A stretch of 64,000 nt of DNA from Synechococcus sp. CBW1004 (lineage in GTDB: Bacteria; Cyanobacteriota; Cyanobacteriia; PCC-6307; Cyanobiaceae): positions 3,492,686-3,556,685 of the forward strand of contig NZ_CP060397.1 of NCBI RefSeq assembly GCF_015840715.1, read 5' to 3'. The position numbers were made by a program, and so were the translations under genes. The notes under the pieces were generated by a model. It was given only the letters and a program-made list of their open reading frames with translations. It was not told the DNA's origin and searched no databases. Shown piece after piece: positions 48,355 through 57,560 of this stretch; the first letter of the stretch is position 1; each line of letters opens with the position of its first letter.

Positions 48355-48458
48355 TTCGCATGGCCTCCTCGCTCGCATGCTCCACGAACGCTCACCCAAC
48401 GACCAGCTGCGCCTCGATCTGCTCGAGGCCTGAAGGCCGGATCGACACTTGAGGCGGG

Positions 48459-49871
48459 ATGGGCGTGGGGTGTGTCCCCTGCTCGATACAGTCGCGCTCA
48501 CCCGCCCTTGCCGCCCTGTCCGACTCCGATGTGCTGGTGATCGGCGCCGGGCCGGCGGCTCTGGTGATCGCCGCCGAACTCGCGGAGAAGGGGCTGGCGG
48601 TGACGGCTCTGGCTCCGGCAGATCCGCGCACTCCCTGGGTCAACACCTATGGCATCTGGGCCGACGAGGTGGAGGCCCTGGGGCTCTCCCCTCTGCTGTC
48701 CCATCGCTGGCTGGACACGGTCAGTTATTTCGGGGCCGGCGGCGGGCAGGTGGACGGCGGCGATGCTCCCCTGCCCCATGGCCGCGCCTACGGCCTGTTC
48801 GACAAGGCTCTGCTGCAGGGCCATCTGCTGGAGCGCTTCGCACGCGCCGGCGGCCGCTGGCAGAAGGGCCTGGCTGCGGCGATCGAGCACGACGCCGATG
48901 GTTCCTCGATCCGTGTGCGGTCTGCCGAAGGCGTCCTAGATGCTGCCGCCACCTCCTCGGGAGAGCCCGCTCCCGCGCACCTGCGCGCCGCCCTGGTGAT
49001 CGATGCCACCGGCCACGATCCGGTGTTCGTGCGGCGCGATCCCGACGGCCCGGTGGCGGGCCAGGCCGCCTACGGCATCGTCGGTCGCTTCTCCGCTCCG
49101 CCGATCGCGCCGGGGCAGTTCGTGTTCATGGACTACCGCGCCGATCACCTCAGCGAGGCGGAGCGCCGGGAGGAGCCGCCCACTTTTCTCTACGCGATGG
49201 ATCTGGGCGAGGGGGTGTTCTTCGTCGAGGAGACCTCCCTGGCCCTGGCGCCGGCGGTGCCGTTCGCGCTGCTGCGGGAGCGGCTGAACCGCCGCCTGGC
49301 CCACCGCGGCGTGAAGGTGCTCGAGATCCGGCACGAGGAGTTCTGCCTGTTCCCGATGAATCCGCCTCTGCCGGATCTGCAGCAGCGGGTGGTGGGCTTC
49401 GGGGGGGCAGCCTCGATGGTGCACCCTGCCTCCGGCTATCTGGTCGGGGGCCTGTTGCGCCGCGCTCCCGGCCTGGCCGCTGCCGTGGACGCGGCATGGC
49501 GGGAGGGGCTGCGGGGCGAAGCGCTCTCCCGCGCCGCCTGGCAGGGCCTCTGGCCGGCTTCGCTGCGCTGGCGTCACGCGTTTTATCGCTTCGGCCTCGA
49601 GAAGCTGATGCGCTTTGACGAGGCGCGGCTGCGCAATCACTTCGCCACCTTCTTCTCGTTGCCCTCCGAGCTGTGGTATGGCTTTCTCACCAACACCCTG
49701 GAGCCGTCCCGGCTGCTGGCGGCGATGGTGCGCCTCTTCGGCCTGGCCCCGTGGGATGTGCGCTGGGGGCTGATGGGCCTGCAGGGACGGGAGGCGGCGC
49801 TGCTGGCCCCCATGCTGCGGCCGGGGCGCCAGCATGCAGCCACCTTCAGGCAGGAGTGGCGCCGTGAATGA
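48459..49871 (+). CDS. crtL: Lycopene cyclase
   Basis: A 470-residue flavoprotein cyclase. Features: dinucleotide loop VLVIGAGPAALVIAAELAEKG, the cyclase motif WVNTYGIWADE, and the FLYAMDLGEGVFFVEET and VHPASGYLVGG blocks. It cyclises lycopene to beta-carotene; the subtype (beta versus epsilon) is taken as beta but is not proven. The first 18 residues may be a start artefact. The 3' end overlaps the fibrillin gene by 8 bp. Confidence 0.9.
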   Translation: MGVGCVPCSIQSRSPALAALSDSDVLVIGAGPAALVIAAELAEKGLAVTALAPADPRTPWVNTYGIWADEVEALGLSPLLSHRWLDTVSYFGAGGGQVDGGDAPLPHGRAYGLFDKALLQGHLLERFARAGGRWQKGLAAAIEHDADGSSIRVRSAEGVLDAAATSSGEPAPAHLRAALVIDATGHDPVFVRRDPDGPVAGQAAYGIVGRFSAPPIAPGQFVFMDYRADHLSEAERREEPPTFLYAMDLGEGVFFVEETSLALAPAVPFALLRERLNRRLAHRGVKVLEIRHEEFCLFPMNPPLPDLQQRVVGFGGAASMVHPASGYLVGGLLRRAPGLAAAVDAAWREGLRGEALSRAAWQGLWPASLRWRHAFYRFGLEKLMRFDEARLRNHFATFFSLPSELWYGFLTNTLEPSRLLAAMVRLFGLAPWDVRWGLMGLQGREAALLAPMLRPGRQHAATFRQEWRRE

Positions 49872-50505
49872 GGCGTGCGATGGGATCCCCTCCTCTGCCG
49901 GGGGGAGCGAGCCATCCAGGACCCATGGCGGCGCTCCGGACCCGGTGCGGACGGAGCTGCTGGCCCTGCTCCAGCCCGGTGCCGCCGCGGCCGATCCCGC
50001 CCGGGTGCGCGCCCTGATCGAAACCCTGGAGCACTCCAGCCCGGCTGACCTGGACCGCGATCGGGCCCTGCTGGCGGGTGTGTGGGAGCTGCGCTGGAGC
50101 AGCAGCAGGTTGCCCTACCTGGCCGTCGCACCCTGGCTGGAGAATCTGCAGCTGCTCGATCCGGACCATGGCCGCGGCATGAATCTGCTGCGCCTGAGTG
50201 GCCCCCTGGGACCGCTGGCCGGCATCGCTGTGCAGGCCGAGCTCACCCTGGCGCCGGCGCCCGAGGGGCAGCGGGCCCAGCGGGTGGGAGTCCGCTTCGA
50301 GCGGGGCGGCTGGCTGGGGCCGCAGCTGGGGGAGCGGCGCCTGAGCCTGTTTCGCCAGGTGAGCCAGAGCTTTCCCGCCTGGCTGGACATCACCGTGCTG
50401 GATCAGGAACTGCGGGTGTGCCGCGGCAATGCCGGCACTCTGTTCGCCCTGCGGCGTCGCCCCGATCTGCGTCTGCAGGATCTGATGCCCCACCAGGACG
50501 GCTGA
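49864..50505 (+). CDS. PAP/fibrillin family protein
   Basis: A 213-residue protein resembling plastid lipid-associated proteins (fibrillins): the segment LLAGVWELRWSSSRLPYLAV and the downstream beta-rich stretch ending WLDITVLDQELRVCRGNAGT are typical. Fibrillins bind lipids and quinone/carotenoid bodies at thylakoids. GTG 49864 is chosen because it overlaps crtL, so carotenoid synthesis and its carrier protein may be translationally linked. Confidence 0.8.
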   Translation: MNEACDGIPSSAGGSEPSRTHGGAPDPVRTELLALLQPGAAAADPARVRALIETLEHSSPADLDRDRALLAGVWELRWSSSRLPYLAVAPWLENLQLLDPDHGRGMNLLRLSGPLGPLAGIAVQAELTLAPAPEGQRAQRVGVRFERGGWLGPQLGERRLSLFRQVSQSFPAWLDITVLDQELRVCRGNAGTLFALRRRPDLRLQDLMPHQDG

Positions 50506-50606
50506 GAGCAGCGACTCCTCGCTCTCCCGGCGCAGCTCCGCACCTTGGAGGGGCGTCCTGATGCCGGCCCGATGCTGTGTGCAACAGGACTGCGTGCGTT
50601 GTGACA

Positions 50607-50641
50607 CAAAAGAGCCCCGGTGGCGAAGGACCACCGGGGCT
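50607..50641 (-). terminator. Terminator of mscS
   Basis: An 11-bp perfect stem AGCCCCGGTGG / CCACCGGGGCT (50613-50623 and 50631-50641) with AAAA to its left (TTTT on the minus strand). It lies 54 bp after the minus-strand stop at 50695. Confidence 0.9.
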
Positions 50642-50694
50642 GAGGGCTGCAACGGCTCGATCGGCCGTCCCGATGGGCCGTTGCGCGATCCGAT

Positions 50695-51546
50695 TCAGTG
50701 GCCCTGGGCCATGGCCACGGGAATGCGCGGCACCGGGAAACCGTTCTGGCTGAGCACCTCGACGATTGTGCGGTTGGTGTCGAAGTACACCTGCCAGTAG
50801 TTCTCGTTGCTGGTGTACGGGCGCACCGCCAGGCGGGGACCGCGTTCGCTGAATTCGAGGATTTCCACATCGGCTTCCATGCCGGGGTACTGATTGGGGA
50901 TGGCTTTGAGGCCGTCCTTGAGCAGGGCGATGGCACGGGCCACATCGGCTGTGTTGTCGAGCTGGGCGATCAGATCGACACGGCGATAGGGATGGGAGGA
51001 GTAATTGACGATCGTGTCTCCGAAGAACTTGCCATTGGGAACAATGTGACGCACGTTATCCAGCGTGAGGATCGTGGTCACGAACATGCCCACTTCCTCC
51101 ACGGTGCCGGTGACGCCGCCGCCTTCGACGAAGTCGCCGAGGCTCACCGGACGGAAGAGCTGCAGGAAGACACCGGCGGCGAAGTTGCCGAGCATGCCGC
51201 TCCAGGCGGCGCCGATGGCGACGCCGGCGCCGGCCAGGAGGGCGGCGAAGCTGGCGGTCTGGATGCCGAAGAAGCCCAGGATCGCCACCGCCAGCACCAC
51301 GCGCAGCAGGGCGCCGAGGATGTTGAGCAGGAAGCCGATCAGGGTCGGGTCCAGGTTGGCTTTCGAGAAGGTGCGCCTCAGCACCTTGGTGGCCAGGCGG
51401 ATCAGCCAGGTGCCGACGATCCAGAGGGCGATCGCCCCGGCAAGCTTGAACAGGAACGGCACCACGATGGTGGTGAAAACGCCGGGGGCCGCGGCCACGG
51501 CCCCAGTGGCCGCGTCAAGGGGTGCGGCGGTCGCAAAAAAAGGCAT
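50695..51546 (-). CDS. mscS: Small-conductance mechanosensitive channel (MscS family)
   Basis: A 283-residue MscS-type channel. Three hydrophobic segments lead to the pore helix with its Gly/Ala pattern (LLAGAGVAIGAAWSGMLGNF) and the beta domain starting RPVSLGDFVEGGG, followed by IVPNGKFFGDTIVNYS. It opens under membrane tension to release solutes during hypo-osmotic shock. The promoter at 51576-51604 would start transcription near 51569, so ATG 51546 (MPFFATAAPL) is chosen over ATG 51567. The start has seven consecutive T residues over codons 2-4. Confidence 0.93.
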   Translation of the reverse strand: MPFFATAAPLDAATGAVAAAPGVFTTIVVPFLFKLAGAIALWIVGTWLIRLATKVLRRTFSKANLDPTLIGFLLNILGALLRVVLAVAILGFFGIQTASFAALLAGAGVAIGAAWSGMLGNFAAGVFLQLFRPVSLGDFVEGGGVTGTVEEVGMFVTTILTLDNVRHIVPNGKFFGDTIVNYSSHPYRRVDLIAQLDNTADVARAIALLKDGLKAIPNQYPGMEADVEILEFSERGPRLAVRPYTSNENYWQVYFDTNRTIVEVLSQNGFPVPRIPVAMAQGH

Positions 51547-51575
51547 GCAGCCTGAGTTGGAGATCAATCGCTCTT

Positions 51576-51604
51576 AAAATGCTGGCCGGCCTGCAGGATG
51601 TCAA
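51576..51604 (-). promoter_or_regulatory. mscS promoter
   Basis: Read on the minus strand: a perfect -35 TTGACA (51604-51599), a 17-bp spacer and a -10-like CATTTT (51581-51576). It predicts a 5' leader of about 23 bases before ATG 51546. Confidence 0.65.
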
Positions 51605-51904
51605 CCATGCCTTAACGCCTGGCTCTGTATCCCCTGCGTCTTTTTTTGGGTTCCGTTGGGATGTGATTCCCGGTCGCCCAATGTGGTGGCCCTGATGCAT
51701 GCCGCGTCGAGGAGATGCTGAGGCTCGGTCGCCGGCAGGTCTGCGCCCGTCAACGGCAGAATCAGAAGGATCTGGCAGGTTGCGGTTGGTTCCCCGGTCC
51801 GGCAGGTGCCGGCGCTGCAGCCTCTGCAGGCATGGATGCTGTTGCATCGATGACCGTCGCTCCTTCGTCCTGGCTGAGGAGGCCGCTCATCAACGTCGCC
51901 TGCA
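51605..51904. other. Intergenic stretch between potC and mscS
   Basis: About 300 bp with no supported gene; the plus-strand frames have no family resemblance. A run of seven T residues near 51640 on the plus strand has no clear stem, so no terminator is called for potC. Confidence 0.4.
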
Positions 51905-52678
51905 TCAGCTCTGCTCGCCCCGAAGCCCCAGTGCCAGCAGTGCGGCGCTGACCAGGAGCACCAGCGTCGAGAGCACCTGGATCTGGGGTGCGATCTCCCG
52001 TTGGAAGGCCCCGGCGATGTACAGGGGCAGGGTCACCAGATCCCCGGCCGTGAAGCTGCTCACGACGAAGTCATCGAAGGAGAGCGAGAACGACAGCAGG
52101 GCCGCCGCCAGCAGCCCCGGCGCCAGCAACGGCAGGGTGACGCGTCGGAAGGCCTGCAGCGGCCTCGCCCCCAGATCCTGGGCCGCCTCCTCCAGCCGGC
52201 GGTCCAGGCCCGCCAGTCGCGCCTTCACCGTCAGCGCTGCATAGCTGAGGCAGAACAGGCTGTGGGAGAGCAGCAGCGTCAGCGCTCCCCGCTGCAGGCC
52301 CACGCTCGCGAACAGGTTGAGCAGGCTGGCCGCCAGCACGATCTCCGGATTGGTGAGCGGCAGCACCAGCAGCGCTTCCACCCAGCCGTGGCCGCGCGGC
52401 CGGAAGCGCCCCAGCGCCAGGGCCATCAGGCCCCCCAGCAGGGTGGCGATCAGGGCCGCCGCCACGGCGATGCTCAGGCTTGCGAGGAAGGCCTGGCTGA
52501 GTGCCGCGTCCCGCAGGGGATGCATCCAGTTGTCCAGCGTGAAGCCCTGCCAGATCAGGTTGAAGCGGCCGCGGGGGGCGTTGAAGCTGAACAGCACCGT
52601 CACGGCGATCGGCGCGTAGAGCAGCGCAAAGGTGAGGCAGGTGCCCAGCCACAACAGGCGGGATCCACGGTTGCTCAT
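51905..52678 (-). CDS. potC: Spermidine/putrescine-type ABC permease PotC
   Basis: A 257-residue inner-membrane permease with six hydrophobic segments and the permease EAA-type loop EEAAQDLGARPLQAFRRVTL. It resembles PotC/PotI proteins, which with PotB form the channel of a polyamine importer. It is the last gene of the minus-strand run potA - potD - potB - potC, 97 bp after potB. Confidence 0.88.
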   Translation of the reverse strand: MSNRGSRLLWLGTCLTFALLYAPIAVTVLFSFNAPRGRFNLIWQGFTLDNWMHPLRDAALSQAFLASLSIAVAAALIATLLGGLMALALGRFRPRGHGWVEALLVLPLTNPEIVLAASLLNLFASVGLQRGALTLLLSHSLFCLSYAALTVKARLAGLDRRLEEAAQDLGARPLQAFRRVTLPLLAPGLLAAALLSFSLSFDDFVVSSFTAGDLVTLPLYIAGAFQREIAPQIQVLSTLVLLVSAALLALGLRGEQS

Positions 52679-52775
52679 CGGCTGCTCCAGCGGGGTTGCC
52701 GGATGCGATCAGCGCGGCGAGTCTCCTGGTCCCCTGGGATCATCGGCACCTGAGCAGGGCGTGGCGCGGCACTGG

Positions 52776-53708
52776 TCATGGCAGCGGGAGCTCCTGCAGC
52801 TTTCTGCCCCGCAGCAGCAGTGCCGCCGTGACGCTGATCAGGAGCATCAGCAGCAGGGTCAGGGCGGACGCCTGCGGGGCCTGGCGCTGCACCAGCAGCA
52901 GGTTCTCGATCGCGCCGGCGATCATCCGCTCGTTCGGCCCTCCCAGGAAGCGGGGGTTGACCACATCCCCCGCCGCCGGGATGAGGCTGAGCAGCACGCC
53001 GGACACCAGGCCCGGTTGCGACAGCGGCCATTCGACGCGCAGGAAGCGGCGCAGCGGTGAGGCATACAGATCGGCGGCGGCATCGAGGAGCAGCGGATCG
53101 ATGCGCTCCATCGCCACCACCAGGGGCAGCACCAGGAAGGGCAGGCTGTTGTAGGTGAGGCCGCCGATCACCGCCGCAGGCGTGTTCAGCAGCCGTCCGT
53201 CCACCAGCACCCCCAGATGTTGCAGCGGTGCGATCAGCCCCAGCCCGTGCAGCAGGGCCAGCACCGGTCCCCGGTCCGCCAGCAGGGTGGTCCAGGCGAT
53301 GGCCCGCACCAGGTAGGAGGTGAAGAAGGGCAGCACCACCAGCCCCAGCAGCGCCGCCTTCCAGCGGCCACCGCGGAAGGCGATCGTCCAGGCCAGCGGA
53401 TACGCGATCAGCAGCCCCAGGCCGGTGGAGGCGGCCGCAAAGCGCAGCGAGCGCCCCAGCACCGGCCCGTAGAGGGCGATCACCTCGCCGTAGGTCTGGA
53501 TCCGGCCGGTGAACACGGTCCGCAGGCTGAAGCGATCCAGTTGCTCCGACAGGGACAGGGGAATCAGGGCCCCAAGCGGCAGCACGTAGAGCAGGAGCAG
53601 CAGCAGGAGCCCGGGGGCCAGCAGGGCCCAGGGCAGCCAGCGGCGCCTTCCCCCCGGCCCCATCGGCCGGCGCCGCTCAGGCCTGACTGATGCGGGCGAA
53701 GCGCTCAT
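52776..53708 (-). CDS. potB: Spermidine/putrescine-type ABC permease PotB
   Basis: A 310-residue permease with six hydrophobic segments and the EAA-type loop LDAAADLYASPLRRFLRVEW. Its first 32 bp overlap the end of potD (53677-53708), implying coupled translation. Within the operon it should pair with PotC. Confidence 0.88.
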   Translation of the reverse strand: MSASPASVRPERRRPMGPGGRRRWLPWALLAPGLLLLLLLYVLPLGALIPLSLSEQLDRFSLRTVFTGRIQTYGEVIALYGPVLGRSLRFAAASTGLGLLIAYPLAWTIAFRGGRWKAALLGLVVLPFFTSYLVRAIAWTTLLADRGPVLALLHGLGLIAPLQHLGVLVDGRLLNTPAAVIGGLTYNSLPFLVLPLVVAMERIDPLLLDAAADLYASPLRRFLRVEWPLSQPGLVSGVLLSLIPAAGDVVNPRFLGGPNERMIAGAIENLLLVQRQAPQASALTLLLMLLISVTAALLLRGRKLQELPLP

Positions 53709-54849
53709 CGAAGCGGGCCTCCTCCTCGGAGCTCAACGGGCCGAACACCCGCAGTCGCTGCTGCATGGCGGCGTCGGGGAACATCTGCGGGTTGGTCGCC
53801 AGCGCCTTGGTGGCCGGATCGGCCGCCAGGATCTCCTGGACCCCCTGCACCGGCGAGATGTACTGGACGCTCGCGGCGATGCGGGCGGCGTTCTCGGGGT
53901 CGTAGACCCAGTTGAGCCACTCAGCCACCGCCTGGCGGTTGCGGGCGCCCCTGGGCATCACCATCACATCGGCCCACAGCACGCCGCCGGTCTCGGGAAC
54001 AAGGAAGCGCAGCTTGGGCTGCTCCAGCACCAGCTGGGCCACATCCCCCGACCAGGCGATGCAGGCGGCGAAGTTGCCGGCCAGCAGATCGTCCTGGTAG
54101 TCGTTGCCGGTGAAGGCGCGGATCTGGCCCGATTCCCGTGCCTTCTGCATGCGATCGAAGGAGGCCTGAGCGGTATCCCAGGTGGGCCGGCTGATGTCCT
54201 GCCCGTCGGCCAGCATGAGCAGGCCGAGGGTGTCGCGCATCTCGGTGAGGAAGCCCACCTTGCCGCGCAGGTCGGACGCGAACAGATCGTCGACGCCCTT
54301 CAGCTCGCGGCCGGTGACCTCGAGGTTGTAGGCGATGCCGGCGATGCCCGACTGCCACGGCAGCGAGTGGCGCTGCTGGGGATCCCAGCTGGGATTGCGC
54401 AGGGAGGGCATCAGGTTGCGGGCATTCGGGACCTGCTCCAGAGGCAGCGCCTCCACCCAGCCGAGGCGGATCAGCCGTTCGGCCAGCCAGTACGGCACCA
54501 CCACGAGGTCCTGGGCGATCGGCCGGCCCGCGGCCAGATCCGGCTGCACCTTGGCGAAGAAGGTCTGGGCGTCGTTGAGGTCCTCGCGATAGGTCACCGC
54601 GATGCCGGTCTGCTTGCTGAATCGCTCGACGCTGCCGGGCACCCCGTCCTCGCTGGGGTCGATATAGATCGGGTAGTTGGAGATCACCAGGCGGCGCTCC
54701 CCCGTCGCGCCGGAGTCCGGGGCGCGTCGGCCGCATGCCGCCAGCAGGGATGGACCGGCCACCGCGGCCGTGGCCGCCAGGATCGAGCGTCGCAGGAAGG
54801 TCCGTCGTGTCGAGGCAAGCGGCGGCCGGCTCGGGGGCGGTTGGCGCAT
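53677..54849 (-). CDS. potD: PotD-like periplasmic binding protein, Tat lipoprotein
   Basis: A 390-residue spermidine/putrescine-binding-type protein (YPIYIDPSEDGVPGSVERFS, then the downstream PotD-like core). The N-terminus has a twin-arginine motif STRRTFLRRS, a hydrophobic stretch and a lipobox LLAACG, so it is probably exported folded by Tat and lipid-anchored. ATG 54849 is chosen; the longer frame (54942) adds a Pro-rich stretch. Polyamine specificity is inferred from the operon. Confidence 0.85.
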   Translation of the reverse strand: MRQPPPSRPPLASTRRTFLRRSILAATAAVAGPSLLAACGRRAPDSGATGERRLVISNYPIYIDPSEDGVPGSVERFSKQTGIAVTYREDLNDAQTFFAKVQPDLAAGRPIAQDLVVVPYWLAERLIRLGWVEALPLEQVPNARNLMPSLRNPSWDPQQRHSLPWQSGIAGIAYNLEVTGRELKGVDDLFASDLRGKVGFLTEMRDTLGLLMLADGQDISRPTWDTAQASFDRMQKARESGQIRAFTGNDYQDDLLAGNFAACIAWSGDVAQLVLEQPKLRFLVPETGGVLWADVMVMPRGARNRQAVAEWLNWVYDPENAARIAASVQYISPVQGVQEILAADPATKALATNPQMFPDAAMQQRLRVFGPLSSEEEARFDERFARISQA

Positions 54850-54886
54850 CGTCAGGGGGCGGGGATCGGTGAGGACGGGCAGAGGC

Positions 54887-56185
54887 TCATCGGGGCGGCG
54901 CTCCCAGCTCCCCGGGAGTGGCTGTGTCGGGCGGAGCGCCACGCAGCGGATGGGTGTCGGCCGGATCCCAGACGCACCAGTACGGGCAGCCGGGAGTCAG
55001 GTTCGCCGGCAGGTTATCCCTGGCGGCCAGCGCCAGCAGTTCAGGGCCGCTGACAGCGGCATCGACCGCCGCCGCTGGGCCGCCGCGGCGCGGTTCGTGG
55101 CAGACCGCTGCGGCCGCGGCCCCTGGAGCTCCTGCCGGTTCCTTTGCCCCAGCTGCCTGGGGCGGGGGGCCTCCGGGGCGCCCGGGGCCGGTCGGGGCCG
55201 CGCCGGCTTCAGCCTGGGGCAGGGGCTCGAGTGCTCGCAGCCGCAGCTCCAGGGTGGGCCCCTGGAAGGTGACGCTCTCCAGCTGCGCCCGCACGCCCTT
55301 TTCGCCGTCTGCGGGGGGGCGGGCGCGCAGACGCAGGTGCTCGGGCCGCAGCAGGGTCCAGCCGCCGCGGCCATCGGGCAGAAGGTTGGCGCCGCCCAGG
55401 AAGGTGGCCACGTAGGGGCTGACCGGTCGGTCGTACAGCTCGCGCGGACTGCCCACCTGGGCGATGCGGCCGCCGTGCATCACCGCCAGCCGGTCGCTGA
55501 GGGCGAGGGCCTCCTCGCGGTCATGGGTCACGAACAGGAACGTGATGCCCACCTCGCGCTGGATCCGCTTGAGCTCCCCCTGCATCGTGCGCCGCAGGTT
55601 CGGATCAAGGGCCGCCAGCGGTTCGTCGAGCAGCAGCGCGGCGGGTCGGTTCACCAGCGCCCGCGCCAGGGCCACCCGCTGCTGCTGTCCGCCGGAGAGC
55701 TGCTGCGGCCGGCGGCGGGCCAGATCCGAGAGGCGCACCACCTCCAGGGCCTCCCCCACCCGCCGGCGCAGTTCGGCGTCGGCCAGGCCGCGGGAGCGCG
55801 GGCCGAAGGCGACGTTGTCCCAGACGCTCAGATGGGGGAAGAGCGCGTAGTTCTGGAACACCGTGTTCACGGGCCGCCGGTGGGCCGGCAGGGGCGTCAC
55901 GTCCTGTCCCTGCAGGTGGATCGAGCCGGCATCGGGGTGCTCGAAGCCGGCGATCAGCCGCAGGGTGGTGGTCTTGCCGCAGCCCGAGGCCCCGAGCAGG
56001 GAGAAGAATTCGCCGGCGGCCACCTCCAGGTGGAGGTCCTCCACGGCATGGACGCCGCCGTAGCCGCGCCGCACGCCCCGCAGGGCGATCACGGGCTCGG
56101 AGGCGCTGCGCGGAGCCTCAGCCGACCGATCCGAAGGGGTGCCATGGCCGTTGCCGCGGCGCTCAGAGGTCCTCGAGCGGGTCAT
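54887..56185 (-). CDS. potA: PotA-like ABC transporter ATPase
   Basis: A 432-residue ATPase. It has Walker A LLGASGCGKTTTLRL, signature LSGGQQQRVALARAL, Walker B LLLDEPLAALDP and the H-loop VTHDREEALALSD. The C-terminal TOBE region (LRPEHLRLRAR) is split by about 75 residues of Ala/Gly/Pro-rich sequence. It energises the PotB/PotC channel. Its start overlaps the end of xthA by 23 bp. Confidence 0.92.
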   Translation of the reverse strand: MTRSRTSERRGNGHGTPSDRSAEAPRSASEPVIALRGVRRGYGGVHAVEDLHLEVAAGEFFSLLGASGCGKTTTLRLIAGFEHPDAGSIHLQGQDVTPLPAHRRPVNTVFQNYALFPHLSVWDNVAFGPRSRGLADAELRRRVGEALEVVRLSDLARRRPQQLSGGQQQRVALARALVNRPAALLLDEPLAALDPNLRRTMQGELKRIQREVGITFLFVTHDREEALALSDRLAVMHGGRIAQVGSPRELYDRPVSPYVATFLGGANLLPDGRGGWTLLRPEHLRLRARPPADGEKGVRAQLESVTFQGPTLELRLRALEPLPQAEAGAAPTGPGRPGGPPPQAAGAKEPAGAPGAAAAAVCHEPRRGGPAAAVDAAVSGPELLALAARDNLPANLTPGCPYWCVWDPADTHPLRGAPPDTATPGELGAPPR

Positions 56186-56999
56186 CGTCGTCGCCGTCCT
56201 CGGGTGGCCAGGCCAGGTTCACCACCACCGGCGCATGATCGCTGGGCTGGGGGTTGCCGCGCTGTTCTCTGTGAATCACGCAGCCGCTGGCCCGCTCCAG
56301 CAGGTCGCGCTCCAGATAGATGTGATCGATCCGCCAGCCCCGGCCGGTCTCCCAGCCGCCGCTGCGGTAGTCCCACCAGCTCCAGTGGCCGCTCTCCGGT
56401 TCGAACAGGCGGAACACATCGGTGAGCCGTTCGCCGAGGAGGGTACGCAGGGCCGAACGTTCGGCGTCGCTGGCCATGATGCCGCCGCTCAGCCGTTCGG
56501 GATCGTGAATGTCGCGATCCTCCGGGGCGATGTTGAAGTCACCCACCATCACCAGGGGTTCGCCCTGCCGTTCCTGGACCTCCAGGTAGCGATGCAGGCA
56601 CTGCAGCCACTGCAGCTTGTAGGTGTATTTGTCACTGCGCAGCGACGAGCCGTTGGGCACGTAGAGGTTGAGGATCCGCAGCCCCTCGATGCGGGCGCTG
56701 AGCACGCGCTTCTGCTCCCCCAGCTGCATCGCCTCCGGGTCAGAGGGCAACAGAGGCACGAAGCCCACCTGGACATCCTCCAGGGGCAGCCGGCTGACGA
56801 TCGCAACGCCGTTGTAGGCCTTCTGGCCGCTGATCGCCACCTCATAGCCCAGCTCCCGGAAGGCCTCCTGGGGGAACAGGTCATCGGCCACCTTGGTCTC
56901 CTGCAGGCAGAGCACCTCGGGCTGTTGCCGCTGCAGCCAGGTGCAGACCTGATCGAGGCGCGTGCGCACGGAATTGACGTTCCAGGTGGCGATCCGCAT
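56163..56999 (-). CDS. xthA: Exodeoxyribonuclease III
   Basis: A 278-residue AP endonuclease/exonuclease of the EEP fold. Catalytic stretches MRIATWNVNSVRTRL, LCLQETKV (Glu), VMVGDFNIAPEDRD (Asp/Asn), GWRIDHI and SDHAPVVV (Asp-His) are complete. It repairs abasic sites. The tail is very acidic (DGDDDDPLEDL). Its last 23 bp overlap potA; the two may be cotranscribed. Confidence 0.95.
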   Translation of the reverse strand: MRIATWNVNSVRTRLDQVCTWLQRQQPEVLCLQETKVADDLFPQEAFRELGYEVAISGQKAYNGVAIVSRLPLEDVQVGFVPLLPSDPEAMQLGEQKRVLSARIEGLRILNLYVPNGSSLRSDKYTYKLQWLQCLHRYLEVQERQGEPLVMVGDFNIAPEDRDIHDPERLSGGIMASDAERSALRTLLGERLTDVFRLFEPESGHWSWWDYRSGGWETGRGWRIDHIYLERDLLERASGCVIHREQRGNPQPSDHAPVVVNLAWPPEDGDDDDPLEDL

Positions 57000-57077
57000 C
57001 GGGGCGCAGGCAACTTCAACCGAGCGGTTCTCCTAACATCGAGCGACTCCATTGACTGCCGACTTCGGCACTGAGCC

Positions 57078-57560
57078 ATGTTCAGCGAACTGCGGGTCCG
57101 ATCCCTGCCGCAGCGTCGGCTGCGGCCCGGCCGGATTCCGGCCTTCCTGGCGGTGGCAACGCTCTCCTCGCCGCTCCTTCTCACCCCCGCACCGGCGGCC
57201 GCCCAGCAGGCCGGCTACGGCCAGACCCTCGGCAACACGCCGATGGAGCGTCAGCTCTATGACGGCGGCACCGGCCGCCCCAACAGCGGTTCGATCTTGG
57301 ATTCCACCAATCCGATCGATCTGATGAACAAGATCCGGCGCAGCACGGCGATGGATGAGGCCACCCCGCCGGCCTCGGCGATCGATCAGGCCCTCCAGCA
57401 GCTCGAAGCCCAGTCGTCACCGGCAGCCGCCGGTCCCGATCAGGCCGCCACCGGCGATGTCAGCGGCTCGACCCGTCCTGTGGGGACGGCGCCGGTGTGG
57501 GCGCCGTCCGCGACTCCCCAGAGCCCGTCCGGTTCGACGCCCCAGCGTCCTGCCCTCTGA
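57078..57560 (+). CDS. Exported small hypothetical protein
   Basis: A 160-residue protein with a signal peptide (basic start, hydrophobic FLAVATLSSPLLLTP, cleavage near AAAQQ). The mature part contains GYGQTLGNTPMERQLYDGG and a helix of ILDSTNPIDLMNKIRRS, then a Ser/Thr/Pro tail. No family recognised. Its last 101 bp overlap the convergent TPR gene. Confidence 0.65.
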   Translation: MFSELRVRSLPQRRLRPGRIPAFLAVATLSSPLLLTPAPAAAQQAGYGQTLGNTPMERQLYDGGTGRPNSGSILDSTNPIDLMNKIRRSTAMDEATPPASAIDQALQQLEAQSSPAAAGPDQAATGDVSGSTRPVGTAPVWAPSATPQSPSGSTPQRPAL

